A stretch of 64,000 nt of DNA from Candidatus Binatia bacterium (GCA_023150935.1 JAKLJW010000006.1:1-64000); one strand, 5' to 3'; shown: positions 26,633 through 35,709, counted from the first letter of the stretch. Numbers and translations: made by a program. The notes: generated by a model not told the origin, from the sequence alone.

Positions 26633-27869
26633 AACGGATCACATCCACCGGCACTAACCTCGCCGCCTGCCGCGCCGGGTACAGGGTCGCCGCGACGCTG
26701 ATCGCCAGGGCCGCAACGGTCACCGCAACAAAGTACTCCACGTGCATCACCACCGGCAGGGTGTTGACGTAAAACACGTCCTTTGGCAACTCGACCAGCT
26801 CGTAACGGCCGAGCAGCCAGCAGGCAGCAAAGCCGAGGAGGTTGCCGCACAGCGTGCCGGCCATACCGACCAGCATGCCCTTGAAGACGAAGATGCGCGC
26901 CACCCCTGCGGCCGTCGCCCCCATCGATTTCAACACCGCGATGTCCTTGCGCTTCTCCATCACCACCATGATCAGCGTGGTAACGATGTTGAACGCCGCC
27001 ACCACCACGATCAGCAGCAAGACGATAAAGTAGACCGTCTTCTCCAGCCGCAGCGCCGAAAACAGACTGCGGTTGCTCTCCATCCAATCGCGCACCCGCA
27101 CCCCCGGCGGCAGCGCCGTCCGAATCGCCGCCGCAACCGCATCGGCCGCTTCGGCGTCCCGCACCCGGACCTCGATGTCGCTGACGTCGCGGTCGAGATC
27201 GAAGAAGCGCTGCGCGTCCGGGAGGTGCATGAACGCCAACGGCTCGGCCATGCCCGAGTCGAATACGCCAACGACGACGAATCGCTTGACGCGCGGGATC
27301 ATCCCGATTGCCGTCGGTTTGGTCACCGGGGAGATCAGAGTCACGGGGTCGCCAACACCGACCCCCAACTGGCGCGTTACTTCCTTGGCGAGGACAATAC
27401 CCCCGAGTTCAACCGCCCCCTCGTGCCCATTTTCGAGCGCCACCTCGTGCAGGCGCTCCAGGTCGGCGAGCCGTCCGGCACTCAGTCGACTCTCGATGTC
27501 CAGCACGTCGAAATCGGGAGGCAGTCCGACCACCTTCGCCCCGGTAACGCTGCGCTCGGCCGCCAGCATCGCCTGGCCCTCGACCACGGGGGCCACGGCG
27601 ACCACGCCGGGAAGGGCTCGTACCTTCTCCACCGCCGCGGCCGCCAGCGGCACGCGGCCCCCGTCGCCATGGATCGCCACATGCGGATTGAAGCCGAGAA
27701 TCCGGTCGCGCAAGTCTTCCTCGAAGCCGGTCATTACCGCCAGCACGATGTTGAGGGTCATCACCCCCGCGGTAACGCCGAGGACGGAGAACACCGTGTT
27801 GAGCGAAATAAAGGTCTCCGTACGCTTGGCTCGCAGGTAGCGGAGGCCGATGAGGAATTCGTAGCGCAT
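26625..27869 (-). CDS. lolE: Lipoprotein-releasing ABC permease (LolC/LolE family), copy 2
   Basis: 414-residue inner-membrane permease with the MacB/FtsX layout: one N-terminal helix after [16 protein letters not shown], a large periplasmic domain (about residues 45-265) and three C-terminal helices. The segment [17 protein letters not shown], typical of Lol permeases, lies before the last two helices. It is a paralogue of the gene immediately upstream (27900-29150); both begin and end with nearly the same residues (VDVIRYE here, VDIIRYE there). The LolC or LolE name is by position only; which one docks LolA cannot be told without alignment to the Hook region. Confidence 0.9.
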
Positions 27870-27899
27870 GCCAGTTCGCGGTCGCGGGGTCCCGAGGGG

Positions 27900-29150
27900 C
27901 TACTCGTAGCGGATGATGTCGACCGGCGACAGGCGCGCGGCGCGCCACGCCGGGTAGAGGGTGGAGAGCAAGCTGACCAGCAGCACCACGGCCGTAACGA
28001 CGACGAAGTACTCCGGATAGACCTTCACCTGCAGGCGGTCCATGCCGTAGACGTCGCGCGGTAGCTCGATGACGCGGTACTGGGTGATCAGGTAGCAGAC
28101 GCCGAGCGCCAGGAGGTTGCCGAGCGCCGTACCGACCGTTCCGATGATCAGGCCCTTGGAGACGAAGATGCGTCCGACACCGGCGCGCGTCGCCCCCATC
28201 GACTTGAGGATGGCGATATCCTTCCGCTTCTCCATGACCACCAGGACGAGCGTCGACACGACATTGAAAGCGGCCACCAGAACGATGAGCAGAATGACGA
28301 TGAAGTAGACCGTCTTGCCGACCCGCAGAGCGCCGAACAGATTGCGGTTGAGATCCATCCAGTCGCGCACGACAAAGGGGAAACCGAGGTGATGCGCGAT
28401 CGTCCCGGCCAACGCCCGCGCCGCGTAAAGGTCCGTGAGACGAACCTCCACGCCGGTTACCGCCGCCCCCAGACCGAAGAAATGCTGCGCGCTGGGCAGG
28501 TCCATGTACACCAGCGACGAGTCGTGCTCCGCCATGCCGGAATCGAACAGACCGACGACGACGAAACGACCGATACGTGGCACGGTGCCGACTGCCGCCG
28601 TCGTCGCCACTGGCGAGATCACGTCGACGGCGTCGCCGACACCGACGCCGAGTCGGCGCGCCAGTTCGGCACCGACGATGATTGCCGGCAGCTCTGCGGC
28701 CGTCCCGCTCGCCGTCGTTCGCCGTTGCGTGCGCCGCAACTCGTCCATGTGCCCGGCGACCAGAAATCGCGGCACGTCGAGTACGGCGGCGGACTCGGGC
28801 GCCAAACCGCGAACGAAGGCGCCGGCGACGCCACCCGGGGCCGAAAGCATCGCCTGCCCGTAAACCACCGGTGCCGTGGCGCCGACCCCCGGCACTTCTT
28901 CTAGGCGCCTGGCGACCTCGGCCGGGTCGGCCACCGTGCCGCTGAAACTGAGCACGATCACGTGCGGATTGAAACCGAGGATCCGGTCACGGAGATCCTC
29001 TTCGAAGCCGGTGAACACGGCCAGCACCACGTTGAGGGTCATCACGCCGATAACCAGGCCAACCGTGGCGAAGCCGGTGATCAGCGAGATGAACGCCTCC
29101 TTGCGCTTGGCACGCAAGTAACGCAGACCGATGAGAAGCTCGTAACGCAT
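27900..29150 (-). CDS. lolC: Lipoprotein-releasing ABC permease (LolC/LolE family), copy 1
   Basis: 416-residue permease, closely related to the next gene in the cluster, with the same single helix, periplasmic domain and three-helix plan and the [20 protein letters not shown] motif. ATG 29150 is preferred over GTG 29156 because it gives the same MRYE(L/F)[11 protein letters not shown] start as the paralogue. It lies 30 bases before copy 2 and follows lysS on the same strand after a gap of about 160 bases. Two adjacent permeases with a single LolD suggest a heterodimeric LolCDE exporter formed by tandem duplication. Confidence 0.9.
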   Translation of the reverse strand: MRYELLIGLRYLRAKRKEAFISLITGFATVGLVIGVMTLNVVLAVFTGFEEDLRDRILGFNPHVIVLSFSGTVADPAEVARRLEEVPGVGATAPVVYGQAMLSAPGGVAGAFVRGLAPESAAVLDVPRFLVAGHMDELRRTQRRTTASGTAAELPAIIVGAELARRLGVGVGDAVDVISPVATTAAVGTVPRIGRFVVVGLFDSGMAEHDSSLVYMDLPSAQHFFGLGAAVTGVEVRLTDLYAARALAGTIAHHLGFPFVVRDWMDLNRNLFGALRVGKTVYFIVILLIVLVAAFNVVSTLVLVVMEKRKDIAILKSMGATRAGVGRIFVSKGLIIGTVGTALGNLLALGVCYLITQYRVIELPRDVYGMDRLQVKVYPEYFVVVTAVVLLVSLLSTLYPAWRAARLSPVDIIRYE

Positions 29151-29309
29151 GGGCACTGGGAAGTCGCCGGTGGTTCCTCGTTCGTTACCAGTCGTTCGCG
29201 GGGCGTCGTTCGTTAGTCGGCCGGCGTTGCGGCACCCTCACCGCTCCGCGCCAACCGCTCGCCGGCGATGGTTCCCGGCCACTGACCACCAGCCACCCGC
29301 CACGCGGCA

Positions 29310-30824
29310 CTACCGCCGCTCCGGGCGCATGTGCGGGAACAGAATGACGTCGCGGATCGAGGCGGCGTTGGTGAATAGCATGACGAGCCGGTCGATGCCG
29401 ATCCCCTCGCCCGCTGCCGGCGGCATGCCGTGCTCGAGGGCGCGCAGGAAGTCTTCGTCCATCACGTGCGCCTCCTCGTCACCGGCCGCGCGGGCACGCA
29501 GTTGCTCCTCGAAACGGGCCCGCTGGTCGTCGGGGTCATTGAGCTCCGAGAAGGCGTTGCACAGCTCGCGGCCGACGACGAACAGCTCGAACCGATCGAC
29601 GAACTCCGCGCGGTCGGCATTGCGGCGGGCCAGCGGCGAGACCGCGGCCGGGTACTCGTACACGAACGTCGGCTGCACCAGTTCGGGCTCGGCCACGGCC
29701 TCGAAGAGGTCCACCAGCAGGTATCCCGCCGCACCCGGTCCGTAGTGCCCGACGTAGTCCTGCTGCACCGGAAAGCCAAGCGTCGCCGCCGCCGTCTTCA
29801 GGGTCGGCAGATCGAGCGCCAGCACGGCGTCGAGGGACACGCCCGCCCGCTCCGCCACGTACTCGGGAATCGACACCCGCCGCCACGGCGGGGTGAGGTC
29901 AACCTCCCAGTCGCCGTATTGAAGGACACGACGCCCGAGCAGCTCGTCGGCGAGCGTCACGACCAGGTCTTCGGTCAGTTGCATCAGGTCCAGGTACGTC
30001 GCGTAAGCCCAGTAGAATTCGAGCATCGTGAATTCGGGATTGTGACGCACCGAGATGCCCTCGTTGCGGAAGTTGCGATTGATCTCGAAGACCCGCTCGA
30101 GTCCGCCCACCAGCAACCGCTTCAGGTACAGCTCCGGCGCAATGCGGAGGTAGAGGTCCATGTCGAGAGCGTTGTGGTGCGTGACAAACGGACGCGCTGC
30201 CGCACCTCCCGGCAGCGGCTGCATCATCGGGGTCTCCACCTCGACGAACTCGCGCGCCGTCAGGAAAGCACGCACACGGTCGATCAGCCGCGAGCGCAGC
30301 ACGAAGACCTCGCGCACCGCCGGATTGGCAATGAGGTCCAGATAACGCTGCCGGTAGCGCGCCTCGACGTCGGTGAGGCCGTGCCACTTCTCCGGCAGCG
30401 GCCGCAACGCCTTGCCGAGCAGGCGCACCTCGCGCGCTTCGATCGTCAGCTCGTCCGTCCGCGTGCGGAAGGGTCGTCCGACGACGCCGACGAAGTCGCC
30501 GATGTCCATCGCCTTGAAGACCCCGAACGCCGCCTCGCCGACGAGGTCGCGCTTCACATAGGCCTGGATCCGCCCGCTGCGGTCCTGCAAGTGCAGGAAC
30601 GCGGCGCGGCCGAAATCGCGCAGCGCCACGATCCGACCGGCAAGGCTGACCGTCTCCGAACCGGCATCCAACGCCTCCCGCCCGAGAGACCCGAACCGCG
30701 CCGCTACCGCCTCCGCAGTATCGGCCGGACGGAAATCGTTCGGATACGGGTTGACGCCCAGAGCGCGCAGCTCATCGAGCTTGCGCCGCCGAACGGCTTC
30801 GAGATCGGAAATGTCGGATTCCAC
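29310..30824 (-). CDS. lysS: Lysyl-tRNA synthetase (class II)
   Basis: 504-residue class II synthetase charging tRNA-Lys. The N-terminal OB-fold anticodon-binding domain includes [21 protein letters not shown]. Motif 1 surrounds [20 protein letters not shown]. Motif 2 is [20 protein letters not shown]. Motif 3 is [19 protein letters not shown] near the C-terminus. GTG 30824 ([19 protein letters not shown]) is chosen; a TTG at 30875 would add 17 residues without family match. A tandem octamer repeat lies in the upstream leader. lysS just before lolC/E is a common arrangement in deltaproteobacteria-like genomes. Confidence 0.95.
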   Translation of the reverse strand: MESDISDLEAVRRRKLDELRALGVNPYPNDFRPADTAEAVAARFGSLGREALDAGSETVSLAGRIVALRDFGRAAFLHLQDRSGRIQAYVKRDLVGEAAFGVFKAMDIGDFVGVVGRPFRTRTDELTIEAREVRLLGKALRPLPEKWHGLTDVEARYRQRYLDLIANPAVREVFVLRSRLIDRVRAFLTAREFVEVETPMMQPLPGGAAARPFVTHHNALDMDLYLRIAPELYLKRLLVGGLERVFEINRNFRNEGISVRHNPEFTMLEFYWAYATYLDLMQLTEDLVVTLADELLGRRVLQYGDWEVDLTPPWRRVSIPEYVAERAGVSLDAVLALDLPTLKTAAATLGFPVQQDYVGHYGPGAAGYLLVDLFEAVAEPELVQPTFVYEYPAAVSPLARRNADRAEFVDRFELFVVGRELCNAFSELNDPDDQRARFEEQLRARAAGDEEAHVMDEDFLRALEHGMPPAAGEGIGIDRLVMLFTNAASIRDVILFPHMRPERR

Positions 30825-30881
30825 ACCTTCGCCCGCCAAGCCCCGGGCTCTAACCGCTACGGTTGGGGGAGTCAAGAAAGG

Positions 30882-30929
30882 TCTTGGGGTCTTGGGGTCT
30901 TGGGGTCTTGGGGTCCTGGGGTCTTGGGG
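30882..30929. repeat. Six tandem 8-bp repeats (TCTTGGGG)
   Basis: Six consecutive TCTTGGGG units, the fifth with one change (TCCTGGGG), about 60 bases upstream of the lysS start on the minus strand, where they read CCCCAAGA. The array lies between lysS and the 3' end of the protease gene. Confidence 0.9.
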
Positions 30930-30946
30930 ATCTAGAGTTCAGGCCC

Positions 30947-32344
30947 TCAGGCCGCCAAGCCTCCACGCCCTGATCCGCATCCATCCGCTGCGTTGCCCAC
31001 CGCGATGATGAGGTCGTCGATCGTAATCGAGCCGTCGCCGTTGGCGTCTCCCGCGGCGCAATCCTCCAGCGGGGCCATGCCGCCGGCGATCGCAACCATC
31101 AGCACGAGGTCGTCGACGGTCACCTCGCCGTCGCCGGAGCAGTCGCCGGCACAAGCGACCGTCTGACCCGCAAAGGTCGTGGCAACCACCTGGGCTGTCC
31201 CCTGCCCTTTGAATCTGTCGACCAGAATATGCCAGGGACCGGCGGCAGGGGCGTCGATCTCGCAGACGCCGAACGGCCGCCCCGTGAAGTCACGGCAATC
31301 GTAAGTTTCGCGCGTCGGCGGCGCTCCGGCCCTGACATAAAGGTCGAAGTCGCTCTGTCCCGCACGGCTCTCCGCCTGATGATTGAGGGCGACACGCAGA
31401 CGGCTGGCGCCTTCCGGCACTTCCACCTCGTAGCGCAACGCGCCGCTGCCGGCGCCGAGGTTACCCTGGAACGCCGACGTCTTCGCCCCGGAGGTTCCGA
31501 CCTGCGGCAGCGACCCGCACGACGTACGATCCAGGTCGCTCCCGGCAACTGTACGGACGAAGTCCCGGTAGACGAAGACGTCGGTGTCGAAACTCTCCCC
31601 ATCCGGCGCCACCAGGCAGCTATTGGGCAGCCCCCCGGAGGTCAGTCCGGCCACCACCGGCCCGTCGCCGAAGTCGACGAACAGCGGCCCTCCGGAGTCG
31701 CCCTGGCACGTATTGGAGTCATCGCCGACCGGACCGACGGGACCCGTAAACGGCCAGCAGATGTTCGCATCGTCGGGCACATGATCGCAGGGCGCCGTCA
31801 CCATGCGTCCCCACCGCTTCACGCCGAAGTCGACATTGGTGCTCGGGTTCCCGCCGCTGCGACCGAAGCCGACGATTTCCCCCGCGGTGCCGAACGCAGG
31901 ACGCATCGACGCGTTAATGCGCGACGGTGCAACACCGTCCACCGGCACGGTCAACCGCACGAGCGCCAGATCGCCGCCAACCGCAAACTCGTAAGCCGGA
32001 TGGATGCCGATCTCGCCGACGTCGAACACCCCCCCGTGCGCCAGGAATACGAGCCAACCGTCCGCTTGCGCGCCGCCACGGGAGAGGCACTCTGCGGCCG
32101 TGTCCGTGCTCGACGGGCACACGCAGTGGGCGGCGGTCAGGAAAGTCTCGCAACCGATCAAGGTGCCCGAACAGAAGGCGCCGGACGGATGGTATAGAAT
32201 GCCGACGGTTGGGTACTCGGTCGTGGTCAACCCGTTGACGATGCGAGGCTCCAGCGACGCCGCCTTCACGACACCCGCCGTCGCGAACCAGGCGACGGAC
32301 ACCGCCACCGCGACAACCCGACAACAGACACTCGATCGCTTCAC
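30947..32344 (-). CDS. Secreted trypsin-like serine protease with PPC and dockerin-like domains
   Basis: 465-residue exported S1-family protease. GTG 32344, with GGGAGA seven bases upstream, begins a signal peptide (CCRVVAVAVSVAWFATAGVV). The mature N-terminus RIVNG matches the classical trypsin activation site. The triad is complete: His73 in LTAAHC, Asp125 in GGDLALVRL and Ser217 in CQGDSGGP. A PPC-type beta domain (about residues 305-400) and two dockerin-like calcium loops, CSGDGEVTVDDL and ANGDGSITIDDL, follow. The dockerin could attach the protease to a cohesin on another secreted protein; two cohesin-like domains are encoded at 7139-10883. No propeptide other than the short segment before RIVNG is seen. 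Confidence 0.92.
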   Translation of the reverse strand: MKRSSVCCRVVAVAVSVAWFATAGVVKAASLEPRIVNGLTTTEYPTVGILYHPSGAFCSGTLIGCETFLTAAHCVCPSSTDTAAECLSRGGAQADGWLVFLAHGGVFDVGEIGIHPAYEFAVGGDLALVRLTVPVDGVAPSRINASMRPAFGTAGEIVGFGRSGGNPSTNVDFGVKRWGRMVTAPCDHVPDDANICWPFTGPVGPVGDDSNTCQGDSGGPLFVDFGDGPVVAGLTSGGLPNSCLVAPDGESFDTDVFVYRDFVRTVAGSDLDRTSCGSLPQVGTSGAKTSAFQGNLGAGSGALRYEVEVPEGASRLRVALNHQAESRAGQSDFDLYVRAGAPPTRETYDCRDFTGRPFGVCEIDAPAAGPWHILVDRFKGQGTAQVVATTFAGQTVACAGDCSGDGEVTVDDLVLMVAIAGGMAPLEDCAAGDANGDGSITIDDLIIAVGNAADGCGSGRGGLAA

Positions 32345-32427
32345 CCGATCTCCCTTCGAAAACTCGACGCCATCCTCATGCAACATATCACGGGGTTGCG
32401 GGTTAAACCCGAGTTCGGCTTGATCGA

Positions 32428-32582
32428 TCGGGGTCGGGGTCGGTATCGGTATCGGAATCGAGGACAGCACGATGAGCTTCGGCCACGGGCGACTTGAAGT
32501 TTGGCGAGCAGCCATCGAGTCCGCCGGCCGGGTACACCGGGCAACGGATCGATTCCGATACCGATACCGATACCGACCCCGA
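32428..32582. repeat. Hairpin element A: hexamer-periodic arms around an S23-like start
   Basis: The left arm, 32428-32461, has period-6 units (GGGGTC, GGTATC, GGAATC). The right arm, 32549-32582, is its reverse complement at 32 of 34 positions (CCGATA units). The 87-base loop opens a plus-strand frame at ATG 32472, MSFGHGRLEVWRAAIES..., resembling the first helix of four-helix-bundle (S23/23S intervening-sequence) proteins. The frame runs into the right arm as a (Arg-Tyr)n repeat and then loses any family resemblance. Element B is a second copy. Confidence 0.85.
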
Positions 32583-32629
32583 GGGGAAGTCGCTGCCAGG
32601 GAAATACCGAACAGAACGGGTGGACGTGA

Positions 32630-32660
32630 GACACCCACGCACGCCGGAGCGGTGGGTGTC
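32630..32660. repeat. Hairpin GACACCCAC...GTGGGTGTC
   Basis: A perfect 9-bp stem with a 13-base loop, 48 bases after element A. A related hairpin (GACATCCA...TGGGTGTC) lies at 35265-35299, there upstream of element B, with matching flanks (AGCGRTGGGTGTCC). The rest of 32345-32792 shows no gene, apart from a weak minus-strand stretch near 32700-32790 (RGREMQAVLARWERS) that could be a transposase-accessory relic. Confidence 0.6.
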
Positions 32661-32792
32661 CTGCACCCCTTGCTGACGCTCCGCTCCCAGCGGGCCAGCA
32701 CAGCCTGCATCTCCCGCCCCCGCGGCGTCAACGTCGCTGTTAGCATCGTGGCTACCTCCGCCGCCATCGTGCTCACCGGCGGGGTCGCCACG

Positions 32793-33077
32793 CTACATGT
32801 GGTTCGTCACCCGCTTACGAGGAGTAGGGCCACCGCGCAGGCACTCGACAATACGCGCGCGGCTCGCCGCATCGAAGTCCGGCCCGTAGATCCGCAAGAA
32901 CAGTTGCACCCGCATGGCGGGCGAATCGTCGCGCCCATCGGCATTGCCGAGACTGGCGCGCACCAGGCGCTTCGCTGCCTCGAACATCGATGCCCCCATC
33001 CGCAGGCGATCCGCGCCGGATCGGCGCATCAGCATCTCGCGGTACCGTTGCTCAACGTGTGGGGGGGTATCGGTCAT
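32793..33077 (-). CDS. Small protein paired with a nucleotidyltransferase
   Basis: 94-residue helical, charged protein (MTDTPPHVEQRYREMLMRRS...). It contains RLRMGASMFEAAKRLVRASL and a C-terminal VQLFLRIYGPDFDAASRARI, a pattern I have met in small proteins encoded beside nucleotidyltransferases but cannot name. The ATG overlaps the stop of the upstream nucleotidyltransferase by four bases (33074-33077), so the two are translated together. The pair sits in the accessory pocket near HicBA. A toxin-antitoxin or RNA-modifying pair is possible but not shown. No transmembrane or DNA-binding motif is seen. Confidence 0.7.
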   Translation of the reverse strand: MTDTPPHVEQRYREMLMRRSGADRLRMGASMFEAAKRLVRASLGNADGRDDSPAMRVQLFLRIYGPDFDAASRARIVECLRGGPTPRKRVTNHM

Positions 33078-33619
33078 GCACGTACCAGCGTCACGAGATC
33101 GGAGACCGACAAATCGGCTGCCCACTTCGCAACATAGTCCCAATCGAGGCTCGCTACGCAGGCGATGAGGTTCCGCGCGTCCTTCAGCTGCAGCTCCGAG
33201 TGGCTGTCTTTGGCCCAATGCAACTTTGAGAGCAGGAGATCTTCCGGACTCACCATCCACACGGTCGCGCCGCCAATATCCACCAGCCGCCGCCTCGCGA
33301 ACTCCGTCACGCGGTAGGCGGCGCTTTTGCGGACGATGAAGTCCACCTTCACGATAGCCTCTCGATGAATGATATTGAACATCGCACGCCGCCGCGCGGC
33401 CTCACGCACGGCCTCGATCTCGCACAAAAATTCGGCGGCAAACAGTGCCGCGACGCGATCCGCGTCGGCGGCATCGAGCTCGATGACGATGTCAATATCG
33501 CGCGTCATGCGCGGCTGGGCGTAGTAGTTGATGGCCATCGATCCGCTGACCATGTAAGGGATGCTGGCCGCCTCCAGACGCGCGGCCACCAGCTTCAGAA
33601 TGTCGATCTCGTCAACCAT
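33074..33619 (-). CDS. Nucleotidyltransferase-fold protein (AbiEii/DUF6036-like)
   Basis: 181-residue protein with the minimal nucleotidyltransferase signature. YMVSGSMAINYYAQPRMTRD supplies the Gly-Ser strand-helix and TRDIDIVIEL the two acidic metal ligands. A third acidic position may be the Asp of AIVKVDFIV. The later MVSPEDLLLSKLHWAKDS and LKDARNLIACV segments match the AbiEii/DUF6036-type group. Such proteins transfer nucleotides to tRNA or protein in some toxin-antitoxin and phage-defence systems. The partner gene overlaps by four bases. The substrate and whether it is toxic are unknown. Confidence 0.8.
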   Translation of the reverse strand: MVDEIDILKLVAARLEAASIPYMVSGSMAINYYAQPRMTRDIDIVIELDAADADRVAALFAAEFLCEIEAVREAARRRAMFNIIHREAIVKVDFIVRKSAAYRVTEFARRRLVDIGGATVWMVSPEDLLLSKLHWAKDSHSELQLKDARNLIACVASLDWDYVAKWAADLSVSDLVTLVRA

Positions 33620-33674
33620 CGCCGGCCTTGGACGAGCGGCGCAGGCTCACAGCCGGCGCCGGCGCGACCGCCAC

Positions 33675-34262
33675 TCACACCCCGACGACGGACACGAAGC
33701 TCACGCCGCGGCCCGGGGCGCCGCCGAGGTTGTGCGTCATGCCAACCTTGGGGTGTTTGATCTGCCGCGCCCCGGCTTCGCCGCGTAGCTGCAGCCACAT
33801 CTCGTACATCATGCGCAGTCCGCTGGCGCCGATCGGGTGCCTGAAGCTCTTCAGCCCGCCGTCCGGGTTGATCGGTCGCGGCCCGTCGCCGTCGAAACGC
33901 CCGGCGAGCACGTCCTGCCACGCCTGGCCACGCGCCGAGAAGCCCATGTCCTCCATAAGCACCAGCTCCGTCGGCGTGAAGCAGTCGTGGACCTCGGCCA
34001 TGCTGACCTGTTCGCGCGGGTTGGTGATGCCGGCTTGCGCATAGGCGTCCCGTGAGCTGGCAACGACCTCGGGGAAGGTGGTGAAGTCGTACTCCTGGCT
34101 GTAGAACCCCGCGGCCGGTCCGGCGGCGAAGGAGAGCGCCTTTATGAAGACCGGCTGCGCGCAATACTTGTGCGCGTCCTCGGCACGGCAGAGAATGGCC
34201 GCGGCGGCGCCGTCGCAGACGCCCGAGCAGTCGAAGATACCGAGCATGCGCATAGTCCGCAT
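33675..34262 (-). pseudogene. Thiolase (SCP-x/lipid-transfer type), C-terminal fragment
   Basis: About 195 residues matching the C-terminal half of acetyl-CoA acetyltransferase/SCP-x thiolases: EVHDCFTPTELVLMEDMG, the HPIGASGLRMMYEMWLQLRG segment and the terminal THNLGGAPGRGVSFVSVVG. The first half with the nucleophilic Cys is absent. The frame hits a stop at 34275, 13 bases before the first ATG, and DNA upstream has no thiolase-like frame on either strand. The gene is therefore truncated by deletion or insertion and should be inactive. It marks the left edge of a degraded stretch ending near 36300. Confidence 0.85.
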
Positions 34263-34274
34263 TAGCTGGAGTAT

Positions 34275-34668
34275 TTAACGTAACACCCCATATCAGACCT
34301 TCGACCTCGCTCCTTCCGGAACCGATCAGGGCCGGTTTCACCGTCGCCTTGCCTCCGATGAGCGGCTTACTGCGGGTCGGCAGTCGGTGTCAACGCCCGG
34401 ATCCATAGTTTCGGGCAAGGCTCGACCGTGCTGAGCCGGGGTGGCGCTGCTCAGTGGCGGTATTCGTCAGCCGTCCCGAATCCAGGCTCGCTCAATATGC
34501 GGGGTAGTGGGTCGATATCTAACCGCAATATCGTAATCCGACTTGGGATCGGGGCGCCACGCGTCGCGCGGGTTCCGACCGTGGTGACTGCGCTGCCGAT
34601 TCGTTCCGGCCCGACCGAGCGGCCGGCCTACAGGGAGTGGCGTTCCTGACCCGAGCGGGGGCCCGGCG
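34275..34668. other. Non-coding stretch upstream of the thiolase fragment
   Basis: About 390 bases with no supportable gene. It contains AT-richer patches and a small hairpin (CGATAT...ATATCG near 34513-34533). It probably holds the junction that removed the thiolase 5' half. Confidence 0.4.
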
Positions 34669-34905
34669 CTACAGGAGATCGATGAACTCCGCCGTGGTGA
34701 GGCCGGCTTGTTCTATGATCGCGCGCAATGTCCCATGGGGCAGCTCCTTCCGCTTCGGCACGATGACGAGGCGGACCTTGCCAGCAGCGTCGAGCTTGTA
34801 GAACGCCATGTGGCTCCCCTTACCCCGCTTCGGCGCGTACACGAAGCCGGCGCGTCGTAATGCCCGTGCAACCTGGTCGGAGGAGACACCGGGCAGCTTG
34901 CTCAT
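34669..34905 (-). CDS. hicA: HicA-type mRNA interferase toxin
   Basis: 78-residue HicA/YcfA-like protein of the dsRBD fold that cleaves mRNA when free. It matches in length and layout: LPGVSSDQVARALRRAGFV, then KRGKGSHMAFYKLD with the catalytic His32, then VIVPKRKELPHGTLRAIIEQ. It overlaps the upstream hicB by four bases (ATGA at 34902-34905), giving the antitoxin-first order. It lies among relics, and the coding frame is intact, so the module may still be functional. Confidence 0.93.
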   Translation of the reverse strand: MSKLPGVSSDQVARALRRAGFVYAPKRGKGSHMAFYKLDAAGKVRLVIVPKRKELPHGTLRAIIEQAGLTTAEFIDLL

Positions 34906-35141
34906 CTGACAGAGGCAGCGAACGATGCTGTGAACTTCCCGGGTGCGGTCAGAATCGGGCGGAGTTCGCGCAACAGACCCAACCGCTTGGCATTATCGAG
35001 GTACAGTTCCACCGCTTCCTTCAGGTTGTTCAACGCCTCCTCGGGGGTGTCGCCGCAGCTTGCAACGCCCGTTTCCGGGCACTTCGAGACGTAAGCATCC
35101 TTTTCCTTCCAGATCACAGCGGTCATGCTGTACGTTCGCAT
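34902..35141 (-). CDS. hicB: HicB-type antitoxin
   Basis: 79-residue HicB-like antitoxin with the degenerate RNase H-like fold: TAVIWKEKDAYVSKCPETG, then CGDTPEEALNNLKEAVELYL. No C-terminal DNA-binding domain is evident after the fold, so it is the short HicB form. ATG 35141 has GGAGG seven bases upstream. It precedes and overlaps hicA, and it is expected to neutralise HicA by direct binding. Element B lies upstream, with no obvious strong promoter between. Confidence 0.92.
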   Translation of the reverse strand: MRTYSMTAVIWKEKDAYVSKCPETGVASCGDTPEEALNNLKEAVELYLDNAKRLGLLRELRPILTAPGKFTASFAASVR

Positions 35142-35351
35142 TCGTCAACCTCCGCACGCCGAGCGCGTTCTTCGTTCGCATCGTAACATACCGCGGGCGG
35201 AACGCTCGCCCCTTACTCTGCGCTGGGCTGTTCGCCTCGGCACGGACCCGGGAGTGGTCGATAGGACATCCACACGGGCCCGCCAGAGCGATGGGTGTCC
35301 AGCACCTCTCCTCCAGCACCTCTCCTGAACCGGAGCGTTCGGCTTGATCGA

Positions 35352-35506
35352 TCGGGGTCGGGGTCGCTATCGGTATCGGAATCGAGGACAGCACGATGAG
35401 ATCCGGCCACGGGCGACTTGAAGTTTGGTGAGCAGCCATCGAGTCCGCCGGCCGGGTACGCCGGGCAACGGATCGATTCCGAAGCCGATACCGATACCGA
35501 CCCCGA
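35352..35506. repeat. Hairpin element B: second copy of element A
   Basis: Same orientation and size as element A, with arms at 35352-35385 and 35473-35506 (29 of 34 complementary) and a nearly identical loop. Similarity runs past the arms on both sides. The S23-like frame starts at ATG 35396 but stops after HGRLEVW, because TGG-CGA in copy A is TGG-TGA here, so the loop no longer encodes the longer peptide. Confidence 0.85.
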
Positions 35507-35709
35507 GGGTAACGCGCCGCCAGGTGAATGCCGAACAAGACGCTCCACTAGACCGGCGCCGCGGTGCCGATCGGGCAAACAGGCAGCGTCTCGTTTCGGC
35601 GCAAGCTGGTGAGCTTCGGCGTTAGGCCGCGTGGTGGGAGTCTCTGCGAGTGGGCAGTGCACGGACCGCGGGGCCCGCTGGATGCCGGCGAGGTATGGCC
35701 AGACACCCG

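Noticed and set aside
32640-32791. Possible IS66-type accessory protein fragment (RGREMQAVLARWERS)
   Set aside because: Only about 15 residues are suggestive, with no terminal repeats or transposase; too weak to annotate as a mobile element.
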